Positions 23,501-35,937 of a DNA stretch of 64,000 nucleotides are shown piece by piece. The stretch's first letter is position 1, and the number at the start of each line of letters is the position of its first letter. Origin of the DNA: Monocercomonoides exilis. Taxonomy: Eukaryota; Preaxostyla; Oxymonadida; Polymastigidae. The notes beneath the pieces were generated by a model. The model saw nothing but the letters and a program-made list of their open reading frames with translations. It was not told the DNA's origin and ran no database searches. Location: positions 1,653,501 to 1,717,500 of the forward strand of contig LSRY02000002.1 in the NCBI GenBank assembly GCA_001643675.2, in the 5' to 3' direction. The position numbers were made by a program, and so were the translations under genes.

Positions 23501-25263
23501 CTTCTCTTTGGATTTTGAATGATGAATGCACACTTGGAGGGATAGCAGGAGAAAGGTCATCCACCTTCTGCATTCCCAAACTGGAAGATGCTTCTCTCAT
23601 TGAAAATGGAAGCAACATTTATATCAAATTCAAGGGATCTCTTTTTGTTCCATGTGACTTGTCATTCAGACTTGTTTACAAAACAGGAGATGTGGAATTG
23701 GCTGAAACATATCACTTTGAGGAAGACAGTTTTGTTTCAGAAATGGAAGTGATTGGAAGAATCCCATCAGAAAATATTTCAACGATTGAAGATGAAACAG
23801 AGATTTCAGTGATGATTTTGTTTGGAAAGCAAAGGGTTGCAACTTCTCCGCAGATTCTGAAGAACAAAACACAATCAAAGACTGGAAATGAAAAAGTGGT
23901 TGAAGGAGGAAAAGAAGGGAAATCTTATTGGGTACTGATTGTGATTGTGCTTGTTGTTATTCTTTTGATTGTTTTGATTGTATCAATAATATTCATTGTC
24001 CGATGGAGAAAGCAAAAGAGAAGGACAGAGGAACTTGAAGTCATTGTGAATGATACAGTGAGAAAAGATCCGAAATTGATTGAGATGGCCACGATGGAGA
24101 TGTCTCCTGAGAAGCAGTGGAGGAGAGCTGAGAGGGAGGAAGAAAAGAAGAATGAAGAGAGGATGAAGAAGAGAGTGTATGAAACGAACATGGAACATTC
24201 AGAGTCATCAGAGCATCTTTTGAGTGAGAGTGGCTCCACTGAATACATCCTGGGAAGAGACTCAGACAAGATTCCTCAATGGATGCTGGAGAAGGTTGAT
24301 GAGAAGGAAGAAGATGATGCTTCAAGAAAGAGATCGCCTTCACCATCCATTTCAACCACAGACACTTCAGACACAGAATCCACATTTGTTCGTATGGAAG
24401 ATGCTTGTCCGACCACTTCATCCATGTCGAATCTGGTGGATGCCATGGCATGCTCATCTCCTCATGAGAAGCTGATTGTGGATTTGAGGGATTCGCTGTT
24501 CATGCTGCTTCATGGGAGGAACGAGAAGAAGCTGATGGCAATTGGCACTCTGAAGGAAAGAGAGCAGACAGCCGCACAGATCCTGTTCTGGGTGGCAAAT
24601 GGAGCACTTCATTCATTTGATGAAATGGAAAATCCTCTTCGGTCATTATCCAGTTTGAGTCCTCACATCGTGTTGTTCTCAGAACACATGGTCATCTGCG
24701 TTGTGATGCATTCTGACTTATTGTCCGATGATGACTCAGATTCTTCATCCATTTCTTCATCAACTGTTGTCACATCTGCAAGTGATGATGACGAAGATGA
24801 TGACTCCCTGCCCTCATCTGCCTTTGAGGATGAGGATGACTTCAAAAAAGAGTGTCTGAGGTGGAAGGCGCCTGAGCTGCTGATCAACAAGAAGATGGAA
24901 GCAGCAAAGGAGTCAGTTGCTTTTTCGATTGGGATGATGCTGTGGGAGTGTCTGACACTGGAGATTCCGTTTGGAGAGTTTGAGGCAGAAATATCTGGAG
25001 ACAAAATTACGAAAGGAGAAAGGCCAGCGATGGGGATGGTCGAAGAATCGACGTTGGGAGATATCTCGAAGAATTGCATGCTCCAAACGCCATCGGAGCG
25101 TCCTTCGTTAGTGATGCTGAAGCGAGAGTTCATTCAGCAGTTTCCAGCAGGCGCTGTTGTGATGACTATTTCCGATGCAGTGAATATTGAAGACGAGACA
25201 GGCGACTGTGAAGAGAGCAATATCAGCAGCTTGGTAGAACAGGAAGCATTAAGTGGATGCTAA
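17503..25263 (+). CDS. Giant beta-helix-type surface receptor with membrane span and pseudokinase-like tail
   Basis: Two exons, 17503-17590 and 17642-25263 (51-nt intron GTATCA...TTAAG), give 2569 aa. Residues 1-15 (MHLFLLACLILGKTF) look like a signal peptide. The ectodomain (to ~2120) is Ser/Thr/Asn/Cys-rich with repeated GGG/FxxC turns typical of right-handed beta-helix (pectin-lyase-like) folds. A motif CG-(4-5)-PC recurs at about residues 526, 868, 1221 and 1603, marking ~350-aa modules. One membrane span lies near 2125-2147, followed by RWRKQKRR. The cytosolic part has acidic/Ser linkers and a kinase C-lobe-like segment (RWKAPELL ~2436; SIGMMLWECLTLEIPFGE; TPSERPSL), but I see no VAIK Lys, HRD or DFG, so it is probably catalytically dead. 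A surface sensing or adhesion role is inferred. The palindrome fragments are relatives. Confidence 0.88.
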
Positions 25264-25839
25264 AGGTTTGTGAATGGAAACAGTTTGACTGTGTCAAGTC
25301 AAGAGATCAGAAACCGAATTGTGTGGAGAAGAGATGAGTGCTTGCCAAATGCATTTCTGATGAAGTGGAATGAAAAGGAAGAGCTTGGAGACGGACACTG
25401 ATCAAAGTTGATGTGCTAGACAAGGTGAACGGAAGAAGAGGGGATAAGTGCGGGTGAGTATGCGTGGTGAGTTTGCGTGAGTGTCTATCTCAAATATGGA
25501 TGGATACATAGATATACATAAGTATTTCCTTTTATTTGCAGTCGAATTGTTTGTGTTTGTTTTCCAGTCTTATAATAACTTATTGATGATTCTAATTTTT
25601 TTTTGAAAGTTGGAAAAGAGTTTCACTTCATTCGTCTATTCAGAATGCAGAATTTCGTTGTGCAACGTTTCTTGTATTTATATATAAATGCTTTATATTC
25701 GCTTAATTTCCATCTCGCATTAATTTTGTATGAATCTTGTAACTCCATTTTTTCCTTTAATCTCTGATTCCGCTTTTCAGTTGGCATTTTTCCCCTTATG
25801 TTATTCATATTCACAATTGCACTTTACTTTTTCTTTTTG
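25264..25839. other. Intergenic stretch, no gene seen
   Basis: Separates the receptor stop from the low-complexity end of the ARM-like fragment. Nothing recognisable; AT-rich after about 25500. Confidence 0.5.
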
Positions 25840-26800
25840 TCAAACTCCAGGATGCCTGATTTTTTCTATTTGTTGAAATTCCCCTTTCATCATCTTTTTC
25901 TTTTTCTTCTTCTTCTTCTTCTTCCTCTTCCTCTTCCTCTTCCTCTTCCTCTTCTTCTTCTTCTTCTTCTTCTTCTTCTTCTTCTTCTTTTCCTTCTTCT
26001 TTTTTTCCTTCTTCTTCTTCTTTTCCTTCTTCTTCTTCTTTTCCTTCTTCTTCTTCTTTTCCCACTGCCCCAGCAGCACCCACAGCAGGTCCATTGCCTC
26101 GCTCACCACACTCCGATGCCTCCCTCTCTTCAGAATCTGCGCCACCGCCTCTATGATCGCAGCCTCCACAATCACCCTCGCCGCCTCCTTCCCCAGCAGC
26201 CCCACGTTCCTCAGTGCCCTCAGCGCGTGGCACTGGGCGCTGTGTGTGTCTGCCTGGGCGATGTGGCAGAGGGCGAAGACACACATCGGCCGGAGGAGGG
26301 CGCATGCTTGGGAGGATATGCCGGCGCTGATATTGCTTGCGAGGAGCGCTGCCACGTGGTGCAGACACGACAAGGAGGAGGACAAGTGGGAGGCGAGCAC
26401 ATCGAAGAACGACAGCTGAAGAAGAAGACTTTCGATATCTTTGTCGCTGTCACTAGAGAAGTTCACAAAAAAGTGGAAGGCCGTCGCTTTGCCTTTGAAG
26501 AATCAAAAAATATGAAATAAAAGAATATTTATTCGTTTGAAATAAAATTCATGTCACATAAATAGTAAGTTGATGAAAGAGAAATGTTATGAATATATGA
26601 CAAAATATGACAAAATATAGGAGAAAGATAGATAAATCAAACCTCGTCAGCTCCACAACTAGTAAAAATGTCATTGCATCAATAATTAAGAACTTGTTGT
26701 TATCTGAATTTTCATTTATGTTGGCGAGGATTTGCAGGCAGCATTCAATTGCTGCCTTTTCAATGAGCAACTTTTCACACTCCATTCCTTCATTCTCCAT
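25840..26800 (-). pseudogene. ARM/HEAT-repeat-like gene fragment with Lys/Glu repeat tail
   Basis: Two minus-strand pieces. 26800-26643 starts with ATG (MENEGMECEKLLIEKAAIEC, then CLQILANINENSDNN). 26500-25840 continues with HHVAALLASNISAGISSQ, ALRALRNVGLLGKEAARVIV, IIEAVAQILKRGRHRSVV and SEAMDLLWVLLGQ, helical pairs typical of armadillo repeats. A long Lys/Glu tract from a TTC/TCC microsatellite follows. Between the pieces an intron is likely (acceptor TTCTTCAAAG near 26495), but a GTTTGA donor near 26641 does not keep the frame, so either I missed the donor or the gene is broken. The 26070-26420 segment is strikingly GC-rich. Called a pseudogene cautiously; it may be a real gene with an unresolved intron. 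Confidence 0.5.
25893..26060. repeat. TTC/TCC polypyrimidine microsatellite
   Basis: Interrupted (TTC)n and (CTTCCT)n tract. On the minus strand it reads as Lys/Glu-rich protein at the end of the ARM-like fragment; on the plus strand as a meaningless Leu-rich frame. Confidence 0.9.
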
Positions 26801-26836
26801 CTTCTGCTCTCTCTTTTGATTTTTATTTATTTATTA

Positions 26837-26884
26837 CTTTCTTTCTTTCTTTCTTTCTTTCTTTTCTTTCTTTCTTTCTTTCTT
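26837..26884. repeat. TTTC tetranucleotide microsatellite
   Basis: About twelve near-perfect TTTC units just upstream (minus-strand sense) of the ARM-like fragment. Confidence 0.9.
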
Positions 26885-26888
26885 CTTC

Positions 26889-27120
26889 TTCAATGTTAGC
26901 AGCATTACAGCATCCTCCCGATGAATTCTCCTCTTCAACTTCTCATATGTTCTTCAAATATGCTCATTCTCTTCTGCCCTTTCTCAGCCTTCTTCTCCTT
27001 CTTCATTTCCATTGTCTTCGTTTTCAATTTTTTCTTCCTCAATTTCAGCAAGCTTGTCGAGCATCTTCTCAAATTCAGCTTCTGCCTCTTGTCATGAAGT
27101 AGATCATTCATGCTTTCAAG
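26889..27120 (-). pseudogene. Decayed coding remnant, charged coiled-coil-like
   Basis: Different minus-strand frames in succession give plausible protein segments: AEFEKMLDKLAEIEEEKIE, then MEMKKEKKAEKGQKRMS followed by IFEEHMR, then KLKRRIHREDAVMLLTLKK. Each is interrupted by stops or frame changes, as in a frameshifted pseudogene. The composition is low complexity, so this is a weak call. Confidence 0.3.
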
Positions 27121-30100
27121 ATATTTATGTCTATCATCAAAATCTCATAACTTATCTTTTCCTTTTTGTTTTCTTCGCCTTCGTCATCTCTTCAACACTT
27201 TCTAGCTTCCACTCCTCCTTTCCTTTCCTTTTCACTATTTTTTATTTCCCTGTTTTCATACTTCATGTTCCTTTGGATTGAGTTTGCTCACATCTCTTTC
27301 TCTTTCCTTTCCAATCCACATCGCTCGTTTCTTTTCTTCCTCGGACTTTCTCTGCTCCGCCCTAATCAAAATGTCTTCTGTACCTCTCATCCTCTCCATG
27401 CCTCTCAGCTTTCTCCCAGCCTCAATCCCTCTTGCCCACTCACATCCTCCTCCTCTTCCTCCAAAGAAAGCCCTTTTGGTTGCTTTTCTGCCAGCTCTGC
27501 AAAATATTCAACCCCACTCTCGTGCTACTGCGTAATGTACATGATATCTCACCTTCGCTGTAGGTTCTGTTCTGTCCAATGTCTTCGCGCCATCCAAATC
27601 TACTCTCTTCTTTCCCATTCCTCATTTCTTTCTGCGCTTTTCACTTTTTCCACATCACTTCCTCCATACTCAGCTCCAGCAACTTCAACAACATTCAGAG
27701 AGGGAAGTGTATCCTTGTGAAATCAATATGCATCCTCCCAACTCCACGAAGAGGGAATTTCCTTCCATCGATATCAATATCTTTTGGCTTGATGGCTTCC
27801 AAAGACGCCTTTTGAACGTTCGGCGTTGAAGTACTCTTTTGAAACTTTCTCGCAGCATCCATGGAGTGGATCTTGATTCATGCATAATAGCGAAATAATA
27901 AATAAATAAATAAAAATGAAAACAAGTCGTACATTTCTTTCTCCTTCACTTGTTCTTTTGATTTCTTCTTCAGCCAACTCCTGAAGCTTCTGAATTCAGT
28001 CGATCAAAGGTAAATATTTCATAACTAAAAACAAATTACATGCAATTTATAATGCCTTCTGAAATTGCATTTGCTCCAACTCAGAATTTTCCTTACATTA
28101 TTTTCGATAAAGTTTTATAAAATATTCCACAAATCTTGAAGTAAATCGCATTTCATCCTTCTTCTTTGAAATGAATTCGACCTGGTTTCTAGCAAAATCT
28201 TCGCTGGAACTTCTTCTGAAACTCATTTTCTGATCAAATTCTCCTTCTTCCTTCTTTTTTTCAGATCTTCAGAATTTCGTGATTCCTAAAAAATATATGG
28301 TAGGTAGGCACATTGCGACCGGAAAAAAAATTGATTCTGACATTTTGAATAATAGCTTCTATTATTAATATGCGTAAATGTTATATTTCGAAAATGATTT
28401 TCGAATTACAGTGATTTTAAGCTGAGAAAACCTATCTTTAAAATCCAATAGAATTCTTCATACCGAATTCTTCCTCATTTTCAATGAAAACCCTTATCAG
28501 TTGATTAGATGGATTTATTTCATTAAACCTGACACTTATTTACACATTAACAAGGCTAGAATCTTTATTTCTAATTTTAAAACTGATTTGGAAATTTCTC
28601 TGCAATTTTTCTAATGGGTAAGATCATTATATTTTCAAACAGTTTGATGAAAATAGTTATGAATAATTGCAAGGTTTGACCTTCGACCAATGCATATGAC
28701 TTACCAATCCCGATATACTTGCCAAACATAGCATCTGATCGATCATTCACTATATTAATCATTATAATTGAAAATTTTAGTTTTTTTTTTGTTCAGATAA
28801 TGAAATGAGAATGTTGAAATAAAAATAATTGAATTGCCTAAATTTATTTGTTTTGAACACTTCAGGGTTTGAAACATATCCACAATCCTCATTAATTAAT
28901 TAAAAAATTTCCAAAATTTTTCTTTTGTCATTTTTATAAATGTGAAAAGAAAAATGATATTCTTCAACTTTAATGAAAACGCAGTGACAGACTTTTAAAG
29001 TGTTTTTATTTGTGCATTAATTTGTATTTTCAATTCAAATTTTCATTTATTTGTTTTTGAAACAATGTTGTTTTGTAGCAATTTTTGAAAGCTTCATTTT
29101 CCTCAATTCCATATTTTTTATGAGAACATGTGATAGATTTGTTTCTTTAATCTTTCATTGTTTCAACAGTTATAAAGAGATATGAGAAAAATAAAAGGTC
29201 AAATGAGATGATATTTGAATAAGTTTTGGGGCTGATCAGTAAGATTCCATGATCGAAGGTTATGCCACAATCCCAAAACATGTGAGTGATCATATTTGAA
29301 TTCATAACTTTTTTCGGGGTGTTGATTTTAAAAATTTCTTGTGAGAATAACCAGGAAATTTTCAAATCCGAATATCGAGAATTGCCGTTTTTTCAAAAGC
29401 CAATGTTTGAGATGCGTCCATCACAATTTTATTGTTCATGATGTAATCACTTTCCAATGTTCATTTTAAAGAATGCAAAACAAACTTTCATGAAGATTAT
29501 TTTGAGAGAAAAAATTCGATTTCAAAAAAATTATAAACATCTGAAAAATTTTTATTGAAGGAAAAATAAAACAAAAAAATTTCACATTCAAATAGTTCTC
29601 AAATAATTTCATCACATATTTTCATATTTGAAAATTGAAAATAAAAAGGAAAAATCGAATTACCTCTGTTGACTGCACAAAAACAGGAAGTTATTTCATG
29701 ATAATAAATCATAATAATAGGAAGATTATTTTGGGGTTGTGGATATATGGAATTGGTCGTAAAAAATTTTTTTATCCAATATTATATGCACTTTTTTTCT
29801 TGTAATACTCTTCAACATTCAACCAATTTTCTTTTCACTTCTTAAAAGAAATTATATTTCTTATATGAAGTTTGCCGCATGATTATTGTCAATGATGAAT
29901 GACAAGCTTTTTCATTTTCATAAACACCTATCTTCTGCTTTTTCTATTTTTGATAATAGATGTTGCAACAAATGCAATCAATAGAAATATGAAATACAAA
30001 AATTTTGATCCAAAGAAAAAAAACAGATGCAGTTTGAACATGATATAATCACATCGAGTATTGTCACAAATAGTTGTACAAAAACAAATGAAATTGTGGT

Positions 30101-31444
30101 CGATTAAGACTGTTCTCAAATAATAGGCAACCAGTTAAAAGTTTTTATTCCTAATACGTTCACCCACATGCTTTATGAGTTTAGAATTCAAAGGAAAATT
30201 CAGACAATTAGATGTATTTTTATTACAAAAGATTCTTTGAATAATAAGTGAGTTTTTATTTTATTTTATTTTTTTTTATTTTTTTTTTATTTTTATTTTT
30301 ATTTTTTTTCTTTTATTTTTTTTTTTTTTTGTTATTTCTTTGGCAACTTCTTCAGTTGATAAAAATAAGGTATTATTAAACATTCATCAACATGAAGCGG
30401 TTTTCGCTTCTTATGTGTTTGAAAATCTTCATTTTGGATTTCATCTTCAACAATTAAAATTATTTGGGGGAAAATATAGACATTCAAGCTTTTTATGCAC
30501 AAAGCATGAAAAAATTGTTTAACTCATAACTTTCTTTCGCTCTCTTAGATTTCAAAACAAATTGGATTAACATATCCTTTAACAGGCATCATTGAAATCA
30601 AATTATAAACTATAGTGTCATTTCACGAATGTCAAAAAATGGACACATTTTTTTCATATTTTTTGATCACAAAAAGTTCATCAAAGATGCAAAATTTTTC
30701 AATGAAAATGCATGAAGAAAAATATTTTGCCCTATTTATCTTTAATATTGTTAATAAAAAACCACACCCCATAAATTTGATATCAAAAATGTTAATTTCG
30801 AAATCAAAAGATACAAAATTACATTTTTAAAATAATTTTTATTCAAATTCGAAAATAATAATTAAAAAATAATAAAATATGAAACGATAAACATTGAAAT
30901 GCCAGCTTTTCTAAAGTGTAATTTGTCGAAATAATAATCATCAAAGGTTTCAAAAACTATAAACTCAATTACTTTTTTGTTAATGTAGAAGTAATTAAAA
31001 ATATGAATTTTATATATTTGTCTTCTTTCATGATATTTCATTTTTCACATTAAAATCATCTTTGTGCCTATGGTTAATTTTCATCTTCATCATTAAACAT
31101 TTTCATGTTCAATCTCATCAAAATTGCCTTTTCTCTTTTATTTTTCATCTGTTTTCGAATTTTTCGACATTTCTTTCTTTTCTAATGTCACTTTTCTTCA
31201 TTTCTCAGCGAATTTGCATTAATCGAATCCAAGACATGAAATTTTCGTGATAATAAACGTTAATATTGCTAAATTAAGTATGGCTACACATTTCTTTTTT
31301 TTTTATTAATTTCTTTAATCATCTTTGTTTGCTTTATCAAGCTTCCATTTAACATTTTCTCCGATTTCTCAGGATATTTTGAATGTAATAAGTCCGTTGG
31401 CCATTTTTTTGTTAATATGTCTGATCATTCGCCTCATAAAATCA
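27121..31444. other. 4.3 kb gene-poor region
   Basis: 27121-28000 is pyrimidine-rich on the plus strand, with minus-strand frames that might be remnants (for example 27885-27685, containing RRLWKPSSQKILISMEGNS); no motif is recognised. From 28000 to 31440 the DNA is very AT-rich with no credible gene. 30253-30330 is a T-rich (TTTTA)n-like tract. Confidence 0.5.
30253..30330. repeat. T-rich TTTTA-type tract
   Basis: About 80 bp of T-runs interrupted by single A or C; no coding content. Confidence 0.8.
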
Positions 31445-33569
31445 TTATTTATCAATCATATCTCTCAGTTCTATTGATTCGTTTTCATTTCTTTTATCGA
31501 ATTCTTGATTACAAATATTAAGTATACTATTTTCTCTTCGAAAAACATTCTCATTTGCAAAAACCTCCTCTTGATTATCTCCAACATTCAAATCATCTTC
31601 ATCTTCTTTCTCTTTTTCAAGATCATTATCATCTTCTACTTCATCACTTTCTTCGTCATCTTCTTCTGTGTCTTCCTTCTCATTGTCAAAAGAATTATTT
31701 TCACTTTCAGTATCACTGTCATCGTCATATGCAATAATATGTTCATTGTGCCATTCATTTTTCCTTTTTTCCTGTGAGTTCTTGAGGTGCTCAAATTTCT
31801 CGTTAAACATCTCCATAATTTGATCCTCAGGCAATGAATCAATCTGTGACGAAGACAACGAAAGATGCTCATTATTCTTTCTGTTTTCAGTTTCTTGCCT
31901 TTCTTTTTTGCTGTTTTCATTTTCTTTCTTTGAAATGTGCATATTAATAACGCTTTCTATGTCTCTTCCAAACAATTTCTTGACCTTCTCCTTTTCATCT
32001 TCTTCCCATTTAGGAACTTCAATTATATCAAAAACTGCCTTATTATTCATAGGATTATTTCTAATAGATTCTTCAATGTTATTTGATTCTGCATTGCAGA
32101 AAATAACCGAAAACCCATTTAATGCAATGGATGCGCTGTCCAGGGATTGACTGAAACATCAATTTGTATAATTGCAAATACAGAATTTATAACATGTACA
32201 GAAAGAATAATTAACACAAGCATTGAAGAAATTACATTAACAAATCAATAGCAAGCTTTACGAATTCAAAATTCAAATGAAAACAAAAATACAAAAACTA
32301 AAGAATTAAAAAATTACAACTAATGCTGATATTTCATAACTCTTTTTTCACTTTTTAAGCGCATTCTCACACTCTCCCAACAAACTCGTCAATAAAAGTC
32401 CACAAATTCATTGATTTTTCGTTTACAGTAACGTATGATGGGTCTTCCAAAGATGGTGTAACAAAGGCATCTCCTTTTTGAGTCAACCTAATAACGCATT
32501 TGCCAACAACTGGATGATACAATAAAATGGTCTAATAATGTTCATTACATAAATTCACATTTTTTGAGAAGTGAACAAAATTTTAGAATGAGTTTTATAT
32601 TCAATACAAAATCAAATAATATCATACTGCAAGAGGATTTGACCTTAACACATGACGGATAAGCATAAAGCAAATGCAAGTTTTTCCAGTTCCTTCCGAA
32701 CCTTTTATTATTAGACACATTTGAGGTATTTGCATTGTATCTGAATTTTTCTCATTGTCCTTTGTTGCGCTTGATAAGCACAAGTTACGGAAATTGATCA
32801 TTCGTTTTGTTATAAAATTATAGCACGGCCTCATCCACACATCAATAATATTTCTTAAAGGATTTGCTGTTAAACAATCAGGCAAAGGAAACACTTCCCA
32901 TCGTTTTGTGAACGCTCCATGAAGCTGATTAATTGCACCTGGCTCAACATAATTATGTGTATCCAAACAGTAGCATTTAAAATTAGAATTATGAAGCTGA
33001 TAAATGTACTCTTGGAACTCTTCGAGAGACACTTTTAATTCAACATTTTGAATGGATGAATTGCTAGAATTATTTGAATGTTCCTCTTCACATTCTGAAT
33101 CAACACAACTATCTGATGATGATAAACTTTCATCATTTAATTGCTTTGTTTGAGTAGTTGCTACATTGAAATTAAATTTGAAGATAAATAATTTAATTTT
33201 TAATTGATAATGAAAGTTGAAATAATAACAATTCGAAAAACCATGATTAACATTATCCGAAAATTTACGCGGAATTCCAATTAAAAGAGGTTCTGATCCG
33301 TTTTGCTGTCTTTCTGAAACTTCATTCAAGAATTGCTCGGAAAAAATAAAATATGGAGGTATTTCATAGAAATTTGCGCTAAGCGTTGATAACAGTTGCA
33401 TTTTAGCTTCATTATCATTTGGAATAAATGGAAGAAAAATTGCAAGCTCTTTTTGATTTAATTCGTATAGAGAACACAAAATTTTAAACAAATCACTTGC
33501 TTGCGTTCCAGAGGAAATCTCAAGGGATTTATACTCAGAACAAACAAGCTGAACTTTTACAGGGACCAT
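31445..33569 (-). CDS. P-loop NTPase, Crinkler/RHS-like
   Basis: Four exons (minus strand): 33569-33269, 33160-32628, 32531-32371, 32150-31445; introns of 108, 96 and 220 nt. Lengths sum to 1701 nt, giving 566 aa with continuous reading across all joins. The N-terminus (VPVKVQLVCSEYKSLEIS, then ELAIFLPFIPND) could be a ubiquitin-like header. A Ser/Asp-rich linker follows, then WEVFPLPDCLTANPLRNII and the Walker A loop GSEGTGKT at about residues 253-260. After it come ILLYHPVVGKCVIRL, MNLWTFIDEFVGRV, FSVIFCNAESNN and VPKWEEDEKEKVKKLFG, whose order resembles Crinkler/RHS NTPases (yLvD..., then a '.P.W...E' motif). The C-terminal 150 residues are highly acidic with no recognised effector domain. 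The NTPase call is solid on Walker A; the CRN/RHS link is tentative. Confidence 0.72.
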
Positions 33570-33842
33570 AAAGCTTGCGGATATTCCGTATTATGCTATT
33601 TTTAATAAAAAAACGAGAATTTTAAAAATTTCGTTTCGTTGAATAATAGATGGGTCTGATCAAATTTGTTGTTTTGGTTAAGAATTAAAATTTGTTCAAA
33701 ATATGATTTTATAATATATAAAAAACAGTGAAAAAAGTTCTGAAGATAACTGAAGACAATTTATTTTGATATTTGCAAAAGACTTATTTTTATTTTCCAT
33801 TATAAAACACACACAAAAAAAAATATTTTGCTTTTCAAATTA

Positions 33843-35494
33843 CTAAAACAAATGTGGGCTTCCATATTTTTCAGTCGCAATAAGCTTTGTCTCTTCGTCG
33901 TCAAAAGTTCTGAGTCTTGGTCCAGTGTGAGCTGTGGGGTCCCTTTGCGGGCAAAAAGGTTTTCTGTGCTCCTTTTCTTGATAGCATCCATATATGTCTA
34001 ATTTTTAAAATCAAATTGAAAAAACAATGAAGTTTGAACACAAAGAAATCATTAAAGCCACAAAATGTAATTGGTTATAATTTTGTTTGAATACCTGCCA
34101 ATGAAGGTTCTTTCTGTTGCTGTGAATCAGACTGGCAGCATTGTCGTGACTGAGGCTGAGCCTGACCAAGTGGCTGTGCACACGGATTTGTTTGGTCATT
34201 TGTATGAACATTGCAATTTGACTTTTGCGAAGAAGAGTGCTCGCTGGCCAGACAAGGTTGAAGAGATGAAATCAGAATCGGCTGTTGAACAGTTTGGCAC
34301 GAAGCTGCAGAAGTGGCTGCTGTGGAGACTGGTTGAAGAGGTGGAGAGCATTCACAATTGCAAGAACAAGGTGAACACGAAGATGGAAGAACTGCAGATA
34401 GAATATTGCACAAATGAAAATTTCCAAAAAAAGGGGGAAAAAAATAATAAGATATCAAACCACACAAAATTGGATAATTTGCCAGAGAAGAAGAAGATGC
34501 ATAAGATGGATCAATGACAAATGTTCCATTTTCCATCTTCACTGGTATCAGCACTTGCTCCTTCTGTACGCAATCTGCGGGTCTCGCATGTTCCTGTGCC
34601 ATTTTTGACGCATCCTTACAAGATGTGCTTGCCTGGCAATTTGAAGATATTCCAAGTTGATCCAGCAAATTTTGACTTTCTTCTTTTGGAGGAGATCCGC
34701 TCGTGGATTCATTAAACAAGCTATCAAAATCTTCCTTTGTATACAACGGAAGCTCCTCAGAAGAAAGAACGTTGAATGGGGTTCCAAGACCCGGATATGC
34801 TTGAGCCAAGGGCTGCTGAAGAACATAATATTGAGGTTGCCCTTGCTGTAGCAATGGAGAATCAAGTTGAAGTCCAAGTGGCTGTGAGATTGGCACCAAT
34901 TGTTGAGTCATTGGATCAAGAGCATACACCACATTTGGCTGCCCTAATGCAACTTGAGGCTGTAAAAGCTGCGTAGGATGAAGCTGATGCTGGCCAATTC
35001 CATAGGGTGATGGCTGAATTATGTATTGTATTGGCTGTATGAACGATGGCTCGGTACGTCCAAGAGATGCTGAAAGACCGTAGCTATCATCATCATAATC
35101 CTCGTAAATATCCGATAACCTTTGCCTCAAATCATCTATTGACGACGAAAGACGACGGGCCTGAGGAGAAAGTGTATTTGAATCACGAGATCTTTGCTTT
35201 GATTTCAAATAATGATAATCCAAATCATCGTAATCGTGCTTATGAAAATTGGTAAAAATTACTCTTTCAAGAAAAAATCTTTCAGAAATATTGAGGTCTC
35301 AAACCAATTTCATGGCATTTGTTCGTATATCGGAATATGTCGGAAATTGAGAAGTTGATGCTGGTTTCCTTGAATTTTTGCTATTTCTATATTTCGGAGC
35401 TGAAAATGTGATAGAAAATAATAACACTGAAAATGCACATTCATCTTTTCACAAATGAATATTTACAAGCAAACACACAAAATTTAAGCAGCAT
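33843..35494 (-). CDS. Gln/Pro-rich protein of unknown function
   Basis: Minus-strand exons 35399-35305, 35238-34461, 34391-34095 and 33997-33843 read in one frame; a possible first exon is 35494-35467 (ATG, donor GTAAAT), which would give 450 aa. Introns 35239-35304 and 34392-34460 begin GTTTGA; 33998-34094 begins GTATTC. The protein has a charged start (RQRLSDIYEDYDDDSYGLS), a long Gln/Pro/Leu segment (PTQLLQPQVALGQPNVVYAL), a Cys-rich stretch (SSCSPCSCNCECSPP) and a distinctive last exon (GCYQEKEHRKPFCPQRDP...KYGSPHLF). No known domain is recognised; composition suggests an intrinsically disordered regulatory or scaffold protein. The first exon is uncertain. Confidence 0.65.
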
Positions 35495-35499
35495 CTTTA

Positions 35500-35937
35500 A
35501 CACAATTATTAATATTTATTTTGATCATCTGACTACAGTGAACAAAAACAAGACAAATGAAGTTGGGTTGGCTCAACACACTGAAATAAAATTAAAAAAA
35601 TATGCGTGTAGCATTTGCATTATTTTGTAAGTTCAGTGCTCATTTCTTCAGAGTAACATAATTTGTTATACAAATTATTTATTTCTTTTCTTGATTTGAT
35701 TAATTATTAGTACCCTGTTGACATATATGCTCCTGAGCAAATACAAAAAAATTTTCAGATTTTAGCATTCCCATTTTAAAAAATTAAAATTCAACTCAAG
35801 TTTATTGATTGCTTTACTCGCTGTCCATAAAGTTTAGACACATATATTGAACAGTTTTCTGATATAAGGGAAAAAGTATTTTTTGTTTATTTTCGATTGC
35901 TTTGTGTTTCTATTTCTCTTTGTTTAGCAATCGATCA
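35500..35937. other. Divergent intergenic region, no gene
   Basis: AT-rich stretch between divergently oriented genes, so it should hold both promoters. No consensus element could be assigned. Confidence 0.5.

Noticed and set aside
24478-25160. Active protein kinase in the receptor tail
   Set aside because: Only C-lobe-like motifs are present; the catalytic Lys, HRD and DFG positions could not be found.
25798-26520. Plus-strand 240-codon Leu/Pro-rich frame
   Set aside because: It is the complement of the Lys/Glu microsatellite and of ARM-like coding on the minus strand.
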